A stretch of DNA of 64,000 bases. Source: Ooceraea biroi (Eukaryota > Arthropoda > Insecta > Hymenoptera > Formicidae). The stretch's first letter is position 1. Every line of letters begins with the position of its first letter. The stretch is taken from positions 4,898,001 through 4,962,000 of the forward strand of contig NC_039509.1 of NCBI RefSeq assembly GCF_003672135.1, given 5' to 3'. The notes under the pieces were generated by a model. It searched no databases and was not told the origin of the DNA. It worked only from the letters and a program-made list of their open reading frames with translations. Position numbers and translations under genes: made by a program. This document shows, one piece after another, positions 12,893 to 26,296 of the stretch.

Positions 12893-13162
12893 TCACAAAT
12901 CAATTGCAACGTTAGCTTTTATCATGAAATGCGGGCCAACGAGTTCTCCCTCGAGGCAATATTTCATAATATTTTTTCCTACAGCCTTACATATGTCAAT
13001 CGCTGTAAATGCAACATTTTGCTCCAGGTCATGTCGAAAGGTTGCAAAATACGATGTTAACAATTTTGGATTTGAACTCAAAGGACGCGATCTAATGGAA
13101 TCATCGTTACACTCCAATTGGTCGGCCTCACCATAAAAACAATCTTTTAAAAAACATGCCAT
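12893..13162 (-). other. 89-codon open frame of unknown nature
   Basis: A minus-strand ATG-to-stop frame with protein-like composition: Cys, Trp-free but mixed residues, and no low complexity. It contains the segment FRHDLEQNVAFTAIDICKA. I recognise no domain. There is no clear splice site or neighbouring exon supporting a gene. It may be a chance frame or a decayed transposon piece. Confidence 0.2.
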
Positions 13163-16100
13163 TTAAGTATCTTGTATTGTTTATTTATTTAATTGAATTT
13201 GCACAACGTTATTTCTCCGTGCTGCAACTTCTCGGATACACGAGACATTTTTATGCAGCTCTTGCTTCAGCTCATTCAATTTTTTCTTTTTCACAAACTT
13301 TTCGCGTTGGCGACTTATTTTCGTTTTAATCCGTTCCATTGCGCATTTTCACGATGTACGAGTATAAGTTTTGATTGCCATCTGCTCAGCGTTATCAAGT
13401 GACAAAAGCGTCGAAAATATCGAGCGCGGCTAGACTTAATTTTGCGGCATTCATCAAATCGATTTGTCCGTCAAGCGATCTCGTTCACGAATCTACGAAT
13501 TGGTCCGACGTTGTATGACCAACTTTCCGGAGAATTACGAATCTGGGTCAAATGGATCCACCGCATAATAACTTTTGAGGTTGACATTGAGGCTGCACGA
13601 GATTTCTCGAGGATTTCATCCGTTTCAACGATATTAATTGTCGTCATACTGTACGTATGCGCTATCGTACGTGTAATAAAAAGTAATTGGTAAAAATATG
13701 ATAGAGAATAAAGAATGGAGTAGTAAAATATTAATTAAAGAAAATCGAAAAAGCTTGACACAGGTTTGCTTTTGTGCCCGCCTGTGAGCAATAAAATATG
13801 CGCGTGAGTCATCCTGATTCACTATTACTGTACGAGACATCTGCAGCGCGCAGAGAAACTTGCAACACTTGGGTTAATCAAATGTAATCCAGATGGCAAT
13901 AAAAATTTCCAGGTAAAGGAGGCAGATGCACGCAGGTTGCGAGAGGGAGACTTGCCATTTCTTTTCCGGGCACGCACGCCGACCAATCGTTAGACCGGAG
14001 TTTTATTCGAAAGCGCAACACTCGGAAGCTCGGAGTCACTTACACCCCGAAAGTCCCACCTCGTGATTCCTCCGTCTTTGCGCAACTTTACCCATTTGCA
14101 ACTTTCGTCCCCTCCCTCCGCTCTCTTTCCGTTTTTCTCCTGACGAAAATGGTTTTCCTTTAATATTTCTTCCGCTTTTTTTGTAATATGCTACTGCGTT
14201 GGATGTGAAGAGACAGGCAATAACGCATAACGAGATACGAGAGTGGCAAAATGTTCCGTTCCGCTCATAATTAATAAATGATATCGAGAGAAACTCGAAG
14301 GATCCTTGGATATCCTTCAACAATAACTTTCCACCTCAACAACGTTTAAGCTCGATTAATATCGATCGTATTTTTTGTACGTTTCTCATGATACTTGGAA
14401 CTATTATGAATTTCCAAAACCTAGATCTCAAATTGGAATCGTTCGTTATCGAAATTTTTATCGAGACAAAGTTCATTGTAAATTAACTGGCCAAGCATAG
14501 TTCAAAGTTTCTTGCCTCGGGCAGGCTTGTTAGAATTTTGAGGCTCTTTATCCTACATATATTTACGTTTATATCCGTACATCTTGAAACTTTGTTAAAT
14601 CTTCTTGTATATTCCGCGCGAGGGTGAAACAATTCGTTTCCCTGAAACGCCGTAAATGGCCAAACACGCTGCGAACCAATATTTGAATAAAACTTGTAGC
14701 CGCTATGAAATTTTAACAAAATAAATGTGACGCATGAGGGCTTTCCGTAAAATTCATCAGCGCTAATGGAATTGTTGTTTCGTATAATTGCAAGTGGTTA
14801 TTAATTGGCTATGTATTCAGTGTCTGTCATTCAAAGTACGATGAATGCGCGAATCGTTCAATACGTAATAGCAAAGAGAATCGCAACAGAATTCAATTAT
14901 ATTTCACCTGTCGTTTAACGAGTGTTTTCTTCGGAATGTATCGCTACGGCACATTTATGGTCTCGTTACACATTTTTTTTCAGAATGTAAGAGAATTGCA
15001 AGAGAATGAGTTTGCTGCACTTATCAATATCATGTCGTAACGATAATTAAGCTCTTCTACATACGAGAAAAGATGTAGGTGTTTTCTTTTTTCAGATATA
15101 TTTTTCAATTACATCTATCTTATAATTAGAGAGAATTGGTTTAAGAACATAAACGAGAAAGTCTTATCTTTGTCTCTCGTCTACTTGATTTCCACGTGAA
15201 AGAAATGGTTTCAACTTAAAAAGAGACAGAGAAGAAGAAAATCCCCTTTATTGGAAATAAAAATAAATCGTGCAACGACATAAAATGCAGGTCGTATCGG
15301 TTTTCTAATTTGGCGCAGCATCCAGCCGCACGGAGCCGGCACAATCGATACGTTCAATTATTAATAAGAAACTACTATTTTTGAGATGCGGTTAATTGTA
15401 CGTGTATTTTCGAGAATTGATGTTCGTCAGAAGAAACGGCGCGTGCCATTGACGCGTTTTGCAATTCTCGATCGACAACCGATACGTTATCATCGATATA
15501 GGATTTCCGATAGCAACATTTGCAGGGAGATAATACGAGACACGGAAAGAGGGATGGGAAAAGAGAAATATGAACGTGAATAAGCTTGCGTTTGCGAGAG
15601 AATAACGTTAAACTTTGCAACGTGCAGTATGTTAAATGGTCCCGGAATATTAAACGCAATAATAGTCCGCCGATATATTTGCAAGGTTGAAATTATAATT
15701 TAATTACTCGGGAATTAATGAGCTTTCTAATTTTCAGAATGTACAGAGAGAAAACAACAATTATTATCTATCCGAGTGGTTGAGTTCGATGAAATTGATT
15801 TGATCTCAGGCATGAAAACCGGTAAACCAACGTTGAACACTGCATGAATAATTGACCCTATAACGCCCTGCCGTCCAGTGGTCTTGTATCTAAAATGCCC
15901 GTGTCTAACACAATGACTGTGTAAAACAAGTACAAAGTAAGTATGTTACAAAAAGTAAATACAGCGTAATAACACATTCCTTTATAATGAACGCAGTCAT
16001 CCTTATAAAATAGTCAAGCTTAATTACTATCCGTATCAGCTGTAATAATAGATATCGTGGAATCCTTTAAGAGCGATGGCTCCTATTCAATTCTCAGAAA

Positions 16101-17702
16101 GTAAATTATAATATTGCATTAGTATCAACTTTAGGATTATCGCGATTGATCTGACACACGCGCGCGCACCCGCGCACGTGTCCAAGAATGGAGAGCATTA
16201 TTTCATAAATCTGTTTCTACGACAAAAAACGGAGCAAAAGTAGCAGGTTCGAACGATGAGAAAATGATATCTGAGACCTTCTTTGTGATCTTCTTAATAA
16301 ATTGTAGAGTTAACGTTCCTACAAGTTGCTACAATGAGGTCTCGGTGGACTCGACGATATTTTCAAACGCGTGTCTGGAAATAAATCGCTGCTTTTCTTG
16401 CAAGAGTCGCCACTGCTCGCGTGACATTATATTGCATCGTGAATGTCATTTCATTCAGTCTATCGTGCAATTTTTCAAAATTCAGCTAAATACAGGACTT
16501 TTTCTGACGTCTTGGTTTGGAGAAGCTATCACGTACAAAGAATGGCACGAAAGTAATGCAGTACCACGTATTCCTTGGAAAACTGCCAAGTGAAGTATAA
16601 TATTGAACGGAGAAAGTCGATCAACCGGAATAAAATTTGGTATACGTGACGTCCGACGTATCAAAATCGAGATATTCATCGATTACGTTCTTTCCGTGAT
16701 ATAGCCTCCTTCAGGGTTGTGCGATCGTTCCGCTAGTTATTAGTTTCTGCTACGAAACTTTAACAAAGTCAAAAAGAAAGAACAAGTAGAACGTGAACAA
16801 GTAGAGTTGATTCTATCACCGTGTTTTACACGACATAAAAATTTCGCCGTAAAATAAATTCCAAATAAACTTTTCGTCGGAGTTGCGCATACCCACATAT
16901 TGTTGAGTCATAAACGTATTAAATTAAACAATTTAATGTGTTGCAACGGCGTTTCTCACATCATTGGCCTCACAAAAGAGATCGAACTGACATTACGCAC
17001 AATTACACACGCACACATGCACGTATACACACAACAGATAAATCTTAATTCCGAAAACAATAAAACTGCAAAATATCGCGTAGTTTTTCCGTAATTCGTT
17101 TCCCCTCGAATGTCATTTTTTTCAAATCGATGAAATGAAACGCGCGAGCAGCAACGTAAAGCCCAGGGCGCTTATTGCACGAACGTTATTTATTTCCCTC
17201 TTTCTCTGTCTTCCTCTCTCGCACACTCGAGTAAAAATGGACCGGCCGGCCGGTGGATTATTCGCGCGGTATTCCGCGATTGTATACGTCCAAAGCTTTG
17301 AGCTTTGAAATTCCTTCCTACCGATACTGACAGCCAATTAGCACGATGAGCACTCTCTTTCTCTTCGTTCCTCTTGTATAGGGATACCAGCGAGGGGCAT
17401 CGCCAGATGCATTCGCCTTTCTGATCGCCAACAATTCAAAGTCTGTCATGTCAATGCTAAGAATGCATATTTTATGTAAACTTATATAATGGCAATGTCT
17501 TGAAAATTGCTCAAGGTACACGACTGCTGTAAACTCCACCTTTTTAAACCAGCTTTTTCTGATAGCATGTTTTCCCGAAGCTATGAAGCTACCGATAACT
17601 CGCGAACGAGAGCTTCGGAGCAAGTGCAAGTTGCAATATGGATGAAACATCCCAAGCGCGCTTTCTTGTTTATTTATGTACCATGTTAGAAAAATAATAA
17701 TT

Positions 17703-17744
17703 CGTCTATATATTCTCGTGATTTTTCGACAGAATATATAGACG
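17703..17744. repeat. Perfect 14-bp-stem hairpin
   Basis: CGTCTATATATTCT is followed by a 14-base spacer and then its exact reverse complement. The stem is short and AT-rich. Nothing around it suggests a terminator or a known RNA gene. Confidence 0.7.
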
Positions 17745-20700
17745 CACTAAAATCCATACGACTATTCAACGAATCAAGAACCCTCAACTTACGTATCCGA
17801 AAAATACAACAGCAAAGGATTGATGTTTCGTTGTTCAATTAAACATTTCATTAGCGAGAACGTCTCGACAAAACATTTTTTTCATTTACCACCAAATGGA
17901 ATCCCGTGTATATTTACATCTGCAACCATCAACCGTCTACGTCAAAAAACAAAGGCTCTGCGTTCTGTTATTCACTTTCAACATCAGCAATACTTTGTTG
18001 AACATTTCACGGTACAAACAGTATATAACGAATTCGCCATTTACAATGAGATTGTCACAGAGAAACAAAGTTACCACAAAGAGGTGACAATCGAACGACG
18101 ATGTTGTTCAATAATCAAGAAAAATTCGAAACACAAACGCCGACGATTCGTGTGTCTGGTCGGCGTGGCGAAATCAGATCGGCGGAACCAGAGTAAAGAA
18201 ATGGTGCTGATGTGGACACGATACTTTACTTTCAGAATAGAAATGGTCCAGCAGCGTTCCGTCCAACTCGAATCTCAATAGCATACCCGGCGCAAGCCAG
18301 ATCGATTCTTTCGCCTGGAAAGTTAGTCTTTTATTCCGAAAGAATAACACAACGGTCTCTCGGTTCGCTTCTCCCTGCGCCCTGCGCGCGTGCACGCCGA
18401 AAGAAGCTGTATTGGATTCGCGTCTTACAAAGTACTTGGCTCTCTCATCCGGAGAAAGAAAAATATTTCTCATCACATATGCGGTAGCAGCGCGCTACCG
18501 TAATCTCTCACGTTGAGAGATAATGCTGAAAAACTTAACGTGCACTCTGCTCTATGTTGCCTTTTTTCTCGTTTTTTAACATGCTTACAATCGTATTAGT
18601 CACCGAGTAATTATTATAGACTTGATAATAGGTTAATTAATTAACACTTTAACACTTTCAATCGTTAAATTAAATCATTTTTCAAAAATCCATATTATAA
18701 GTAGAACCTCATAACGTGCTTTAATCTACTGAGACTTTTGCTTTCGAGTAATAAAGAAAATAAATAATCAATCTTGTGATTTGCAAGATAAAAATGCGAA
18801 AATTAGGGACAAGGACAGGAGAGGACAAGATGTGATGATTCAACGCGGCGAGTTTATCTTTGTTCCTTATTTGAAAGCAACTTCGGCAACGAATAACTAG
18901 ATCCGCCGGCGCGACGTGCTATCATTTTGTGCTTAGATTCGCTATCGCACCAATTTGCACGTGAATACTTTTGCGCGTGTAGTTTCGTAAATTATTCGCC
19001 GCCCGGATCCACTGAAATTTCCTGAAACTCGCTTTTCGGATATCCGGTTTTCCATGCTAATGTTGAAGCATCGAGAACACGCGAAACTAAACTACGACGA
19101 AACCAAAGAATATATAAGACTCGCAAAGGCGAACGTCTCGGCAAAAAGGCACGTGTCACTTATTTCGGCTGCGTTCACCCCGTTTACGTTTCGTTATCTC
19201 GGCTAATCTCGGCTGATCTCACAATATCGGTAACATGATGGCAAAACTTGCGAATTGATAATGCTTAACGGCCCTTTTACAGCTTTATACAGCGGAATGA
19301 AAATGAACAAATCCATTTGTTACGCATGGGCTCAGGCTAATCCAATTTGATTTTAATATCCGCAATATTGCTCGCGTTTTCTCTCACGATAATTTGCATG
19401 CAACAAAACGCGGGGGCGCGCACGCGAGTGCACAGTTTCAGCAATGTTCACAAATTCTTTATGAGATAATAAATCTTGAAATCTGAAATTTACAGCCCTC
19501 TGTTCATCGGATGCAAAAATGTTGCATTTACTCTTCATCAAGTGACACTGTCTTTTGACAAAGAGAGTTCTCGCGTCTCACTGAATCCTCTCCAATGATG
19601 TAGCTAAATATAACTGACATTATAGCAGAGAGAGAAAACCACCTGTACGGGATTGTTTTATTCTATCCCCCCTATTTTTTGCTCCTTTTAACTTTCGACC
19701 TTCCAGCGCCACCACTAACCCCTCTCTTTGGGGGAAGCGAAAGTCGGAGAGTCGGAGGGACGGCCCTATTTTCAAGGGAATACGGATAGGGTTCTTAATC
19801 CCATAATATATGCGCCGTGTGACGTCAGAACAAAGGAACAGGGTACGAGAAATGGCGGAGTCGCAACGTGTTCGACCACAAACAGATTCCAATGTACCTT
19901 TAACGAAACTGTATCACGTTTACGTACAATAATAAGAAGCCTATTGTACAGAGGTAACATTTCGAAATTGCTTTATAAAAGTGAGTGATGATCCATGTAC
20001 TTTGTTGATTGATTTGATGATTGCAACGCAAAATATTTATGTACTATAAACATTTTGCCGAAAATAATTTTTTATGCGGCGCTCACGGTGCGACAATGAG
20101 AGCCGTTTGCACGGCAGAAAGTAATTTTCCAAAGATGTGCGGCTCACCCTGTTAATTTGGATCCCCCTCCCGTGTTGTAATTCCGCCTGAATGAGACTGT
20201 TCTGGTAGACCGTACCGTGCCGATATTATAAGAAAGTTGAGTTGCAGAATAACGCGTTCAAATCTTGAGGAAGCTCATTACTGGTCGCAATTGTCTAATC
20301 ACTGGAAGAGTAAGCCGAGCAACGAAAGATATATCCCTAAAGAAGGTACTTTAGGATTAAACATAAACTGCTGTGAAACTATCTAAAGGAGCGTTTAAGT
20401 CCGCGGCTTTTCTTATCAAGTGGTCGTGGAAAAAAAGTGGTAGACATAAACCCTCGATTATGGTGCAAAATGCTATGTCGGCTAATCCAGAAAAATCCTA
20501 TTATTCCCCAAATATACATCAATACACAAATACATCGGGAAAGATGTAATAGTAACATTGTCAATACTCGCAAATCCAGGCCTCAAAACGTTATTGTTTT
20601 CGTTTCCTCGATAAAATCGAAATGACAAAATCTCGAAGCGAAATGTGTAATAGAGTCGAAACGGAATGGAAATTAAAAGATAACGGACGTTGAAAAAGGA

Positions 20701-23700
20701 CTTTTTACGCGACTCTAGAGTGAAAAATGCATAAAGGATAGAAAAATTGCGTATACATCGTGAAGCGCTGCCTAAAAGTCATAAGTTCGAGTCATCATCA
20801 GTCGCCTCTTTTCTCTTTCGTTCTGTTTGTCGCATTAATTCGGTCTATCAAGTCGAACGTACCGTATCTATATCGCGTGCGACACGCGAAAGGTCGCGGA
20901 CTCTTTAATCGTGCTTCGAAGCTCGAACAAACTATAATTCGCAGATCCTCGCGACCTCCAGATTCGTTGCTACGCTGTGACGATAATTGAAAAAAAAAAA
21001 ACAATTTCCAAAAGCTAGAGCGTATGTAACGATAAAGCTAATCTCTGTCGATCCGTCAGCTGTTGCGTGGCAACAGGTGGCACTTTGTGCAAATAAATAA
21101 AAAAAAGAAGCAGCTTAATCAGTTACGTGGCCTTTCGCATTTTACACATAATAAAATATGACGCTTTGTTGCAAAAATTTGATAGGAAAGAATTTGATAG
21201 AAAATAAAACGCGAGGTAACAATCATTTCCGCGTGTATCCGATATCGGTTATTTAATTGCAGAATTGAAAGTTGTTGATGAAAATGTAAATTTTTATGTC
21301 ATAACGTTATAATGTAATGGAAATTATCCAAGAATTGTGGCGCCACGTGCAAGGAGAGATGTGGAAAAGGAGCGTAAGAAGGCGTTTTGGCGCGTTGGCG
21401 ATATCGAAATGTGACCTCGTCGAAATTATGACTGCTTTTTTTGAGGGGATCAACGTGAAAGGATTTTTCTCCTCGTATGCACGTCCCCTTTAAAAGGCAT
21501 CCTAGAGTGACGTCGACATCGACGCGCCGAAAGAAAAGCGAGTGGCAAAGCGAGGGGAGAGACCCACCCTCCGAATGTCGAATGCGGGAAGCGAGAAGGG
21601 CACGGAGAGACTCTCTTTCTCTCTCTCGTTAAATATCACGCCGAAGAACCTTTCTATCAGGGACTTTCGAGGACAAAACGGAACGTCGGCCGTTTGCGAT
21701 AGATATTGTAAGAGTGGGACGGGAATCGGCCAGGTTACGCCATGGGGGAACGGCCATTGTCTTCTCTCAAAGGGAAGGTAAAGACACAAGGGAGAAGGAG
21801 AGGGGTAACGGAGAATCGGAATTACGATTAAATTTTCGATCGTTTTGCGAGGTGACAAATATTATTATTAGAGTCGCGACAGCAGAGAGATAACGCGCTC
21901 TTTACATTTACGTTAAATGCGAATGTGTGTCCTCGCGCGATAAGATATTCCATGTGTGCACGTGTGTTTAAACGCTAAAACGTTCTGATATTCATCTCGC
22001 GATGACGAGCTTCACGTGACATCATGAAATACAAGTCGGTCACTTAACGATCACTGTTACGAGGTTTTGAGAAACGAAATTTTCTCGAAAACTCGAAATT
22101 TATCTCTCGACGAAGAAGAGCGAATTTTCAAGCATCGACTACTGAATAAATCAAACAATGATTCTTTCTTATTGTTATTACATTTATTGTTGCACAATTT
22201 ATTATATTGCGAGTAGAAAGAGGAACTATTCGATATAGAGAGTCAGGAGACGAGAAAAGCCGCGATGCAGCTCTTTCATCAGTGATAGATATTGCCTCAA
22301 AGACGGAGCGTGAAATTCGCGTGATTCGGATGAGTCTATAAAATCCGCTTAGATCGATCAGCAAGTCCACAAAAGAACAATATCATTTAAGAGATATATA
22401 ATTATACTAATACTCTTCGATTTCTGTGCACATTTCAGTCCATTGTCGCCATTATCATTGACGTTAATGGCAACATTTGGTAGAAAATGCTTTCCTATTA
22501 CGAAAGAATAGTGCAAGTATAATTTGAGGAGATTTTGATTTCTATTGTATTCTTGTTGCGCTCTCGCGCAATCCTCCGGGCATATATTTCGTTGTACGGA
22601 TTTAATTAAATTACATAACGGCGGCCGTAACGACAAAATAAAGTTTAATTCCGAATATGGGTTTCACGAGGAGAACATTGCCAGTAAAAATCCTTTGTTG
22701 GCTATCTGAGCCCGGCCAGCGGTGTAATAATAACTGCGGCCCGCGATCCAATTAATTTCGCTGCTTTTCAACGGAAAGAAGTGGATGTACAACGTAAAGT
22801 ACGATAACTGCGATTATGCTGGTATAAGCCGGTCGACTGCAACGCAACAAATTTGAAAAAAATTTGAAAGCGCGATTGCATCTACGGTTTTCTGCAGTTC
22901 AACTTAATCTCAAAGTTTCACTTATCGTCTCGTCGTGTTGTGTCTCGATGATGTCGATTTCGAAACGCGTGCCGACAATGTATTATATCATATTAAACTG
23001 AATTTTGATCATAGCACACATACATATTAGGATAACATACATAGAGGATATAGAGGATAACGGTTTCTTCTCCGCATATCACACGTTTTTAGGTCAGATG
23101 AAAAACGCTCCGAACCTTGACACGAATCCCCCGCACTCTGAAAAGCCGCTTTTATTCCGAGTGAGCGAGATAAAAGTGTCACAGCGCGAAACTTGTCGTG
23201 GCGCACTGTAGTTATGCAACTTACGCAAGTACAAAATAACCGACTTTTTGTACGTAAGTAGCGTCCCCGTTAACTTTGAGGTAACAATATTTTTGCGCCC
23301 CGGAGAGCTCCCGTTATACGAAGATACAGCAACGCCATTAAATATCGCGCTCGCGTTGCTACGAGTCGAGTGGGATGGGGAGAATTAAAAGCTCGCGCAT
23401 AATTCGCGGACGCGGGGGGTTACAGTCCCATCTCGCATTTCGCGTTTCGCATTTCGCGGGACGTGCTCAATCGGGCGGGGGAGGATACGAGTTTTCAAGA
23501 ATAATTTATCGTGCGCGCATACGCGCCAGTCCGAAACAGACGCGTGTTGCGGGCGTACACGCAATTTTGCACACGAGAGCGGGAAAGAGAGCGGGGAGAT
23601 GTAAAAGCGCCGTAACAATTATCGGGAGGCATTGCGCGCGTGCACTTTGGATTTGCACTCGAACGTAAAAGCCTACAAACAATGCTTACACCGGCATCGT

Positions 23701-25023
23701 TGTGTTACAGCGACGTCGAACCGCTTTATCATGTAAATGAACCACGTCAACCACGAAGGAACGACGATAAATCTCAAAGACGAACGACATGGAGCGCGTT
23801 AATAAATGCTCCGTGTATCGCAGCGGATGCGATTAATAAATAAGGCAATTTGTGAGTTTCGTTATCTCCACATCCCATGTCCGCCGTATTTGGTAAACGC
23901 ACGTATTTGTTGGACGTTTCGTGAAATCAACAGTAGGTGCGGTTTTGCGACTCAATCTCGTGCGCAGACAAGTTTCGTACACGCACGTCCCCTTCTTTTC
24001 CGTCCCAAAGCGCGTTTGGGACGAGAGACATTCGATTCACGCTTTTCAAACGATATTCAAACGATACGTGACAAAGGATTGCAGCATTCGATTAATCGTG
24101 CCGAGAGAACGTCGAGTTACGTCGATTATCGTAAATAAGTGAGTTGGTTATCAGCGATTCACAAGAATTGCCGGACATTTCGCTTTTCTTGAAACTTGAT
24201 TCTTCGTTTAATTTCAAGGCGCACTTTACTTTTTCCTTTCTTTTCTTTGGGCTGGAATTTAATATTGAAAATTACACGACGTCACTATAAATAATGACCT
24301 CGCTCTAGATTCCTTCGTAAGAATTTTCATCTCGGATTTAAATCGTGATTTAAATCCGCTTTTAACGTTTCGCGGGCCAGTAGGCTAGGCGTTTCGTATA
24401 AAGTAAGCAGGATATCACTGAAAACACCAGCCAAGAGTGTAAGGAACATGGTCGATAACGTTTACGATCGTCGTGCCTCGTCGTGCCGTTTTCTTCGGGT
24501 GGTGTACCTTCGCGTAAAGCCAGGATTACGCTCGATAACTAATAGTGTCTCTCGCTGCCGATGTTTCCAGGACTATTCGCGAACGCGCAAATCTCGTCGA
24601 TTTAATTAAAATATACTTTAAAATGCGCTAACATGGTGATTTCTTCTTTTTAGTTGCGGCTGGAAAAAGGAGTTTTTCCGAGCGCGTCGATCGAACTCCA
24701 CCCACAAGAGGTGGGTTGCTTTCCTGCGCGAGGGGATACTCCATGAGAAAGGGGAGAGGACGAGGGTGAAAGCCGGCGGCAAAAAGGTCGACCGTCAAAA
24801 GCCATAGTGCATCCCCTTTAAGCCTGTGGAAGGACACGTGCATGTGTGTGTCGCGTTCTCAAGAGAGCGCGAGGCTTATATTATAATAATAAGAACACAA
24901 ACAATGGACGACTTTCGCTGAAAAATCTCAACGAAATAAAGAAAGATGTGTGCGAAGAATTTTCACGTGACTGACATAACCCGTTAATTCCGAAATCCCT
25001 GCGCAATGCTTTGACTCGCGAGT

Positions 25024-25060
25024 TAACTTATTAATAACTTATTAATAACTTATTAATAAC
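25024..25060. repeat. 11-bp tandem repeat, about 3.4 copies
   Basis: The unit TAACTTATTAA is repeated exactly three times plus a partial copy, in AT-rich non-coding DNA. Confidence 0.85.
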
Positions 25061-26257
25061 ATCACAACGGAACGCTTGCAATTTACGTTACAACAAACGA
25101 TGTTTCTCGATCAAAAAATAAGTCGAAAAAATAAGTACGAAGTTTTTTCGTACAAAGCCAACTCCAATTCCATTGTAAATGCTTATACAGATATAATTGC
25201 AGAGCTGTTCTTTGACGCAGTTTACAGGTGAAAGCAGTCTCGCTCGCGCGTGCAATCTCACGTCGCTTTGCCGATTATCCTTTGTAACGTATAATGTAAC
25301 GAGGCAATGTAATGTAACGTATTACGAAAACGTAATCAAAGCACGACAAACATCGTAATGCCCATGTAACCCCGACGACCATTTAAATAAAACAACATAC
25401 AATGCCGCGGAAACAACTCCGGTGCCTACTCGCGTTTGCTCGACGCTCGATTAGTTATTATCGATATAATATGTAACGCTCGCAGTATCGCGCGCACTTT
25501 CTCGACATTGTAATTATAGCTGTCGAAAGCAATTATTCAACGCTATTACGTTTGGTTAATTATTTCAATGGTAATAATCCCGCGTCGCCCGTTACAATTA
25601 CGATACATCGGCTCTACTTGTGCTCCACGTTGCTGTGATCATTATTTATTACTAGAATCATGATGATATAATGTAGAAACGGGTTAAACTATTGTTCGTT
25701 AATCCACTCAGAGAGAGCTTCGTGACGGCGCAAGTGTTATAGCGCTTATCAGATTTCTTATTTCCTCTTATCGCATACTTGTGTTGATACATTTGCACAC
25801 TAATACATTTGCAATTTATGGAAATTTATGTATCTTTACGTAATCCTCATCGTGTTATCGACGAGAACAAAAAGTCGGATTCTCGGAGCCGCGACAAATG
25901 TCTACAGCATTTTCTCACAATTAGAAATGAAATTTTTCCATCGTCCATACGTCTATAGCATGCCCCTTCGCGACGCATAAATATGTAATGAGGATTATCA
26001 CGCGCTAACTGTCGTTCAATTTGCAGCGTAGAGATTACACAGCCCCGTCACAACCGCAATGTTATCGATGCAACATTGCCGCGATAGCTATAATTAATTA
26101 CTCTCGTGATTCGCCGTGGTCCGGGGCTCGCGTGCTAAATAATCCAAATATTACGACGCTTTACAACTGGCTATGCTGTTTAGCCTATTCGAGCGAGCGA
26201 CGTTTCACGAGTCACGTTTGTCACCCGTAGCTTTCACATGCTTGTTTCATGCGAAAC

Positions 26258-26258
<1 letters not shown>

Positions 26259-26293
<35 letters not shown>
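26259..26293. repeat. (CT)n microsatellite
   Basis: About 17 uninterrupted CT units in non-coding DNA. A GA-rich tract (about 26453-26483) lies 160 bases downstream, so the transcript could form an imperfect CU/GA pairing. Confidence 0.9.

Positions 26294-26296
<3 letters not shown>

Noticed and set aside
17820..18281. 153-codon plus-strand frame
   Set aside because: No recognisable domain or splice partners, and composition typical of random AT-rich DNA; length alone is not enough.
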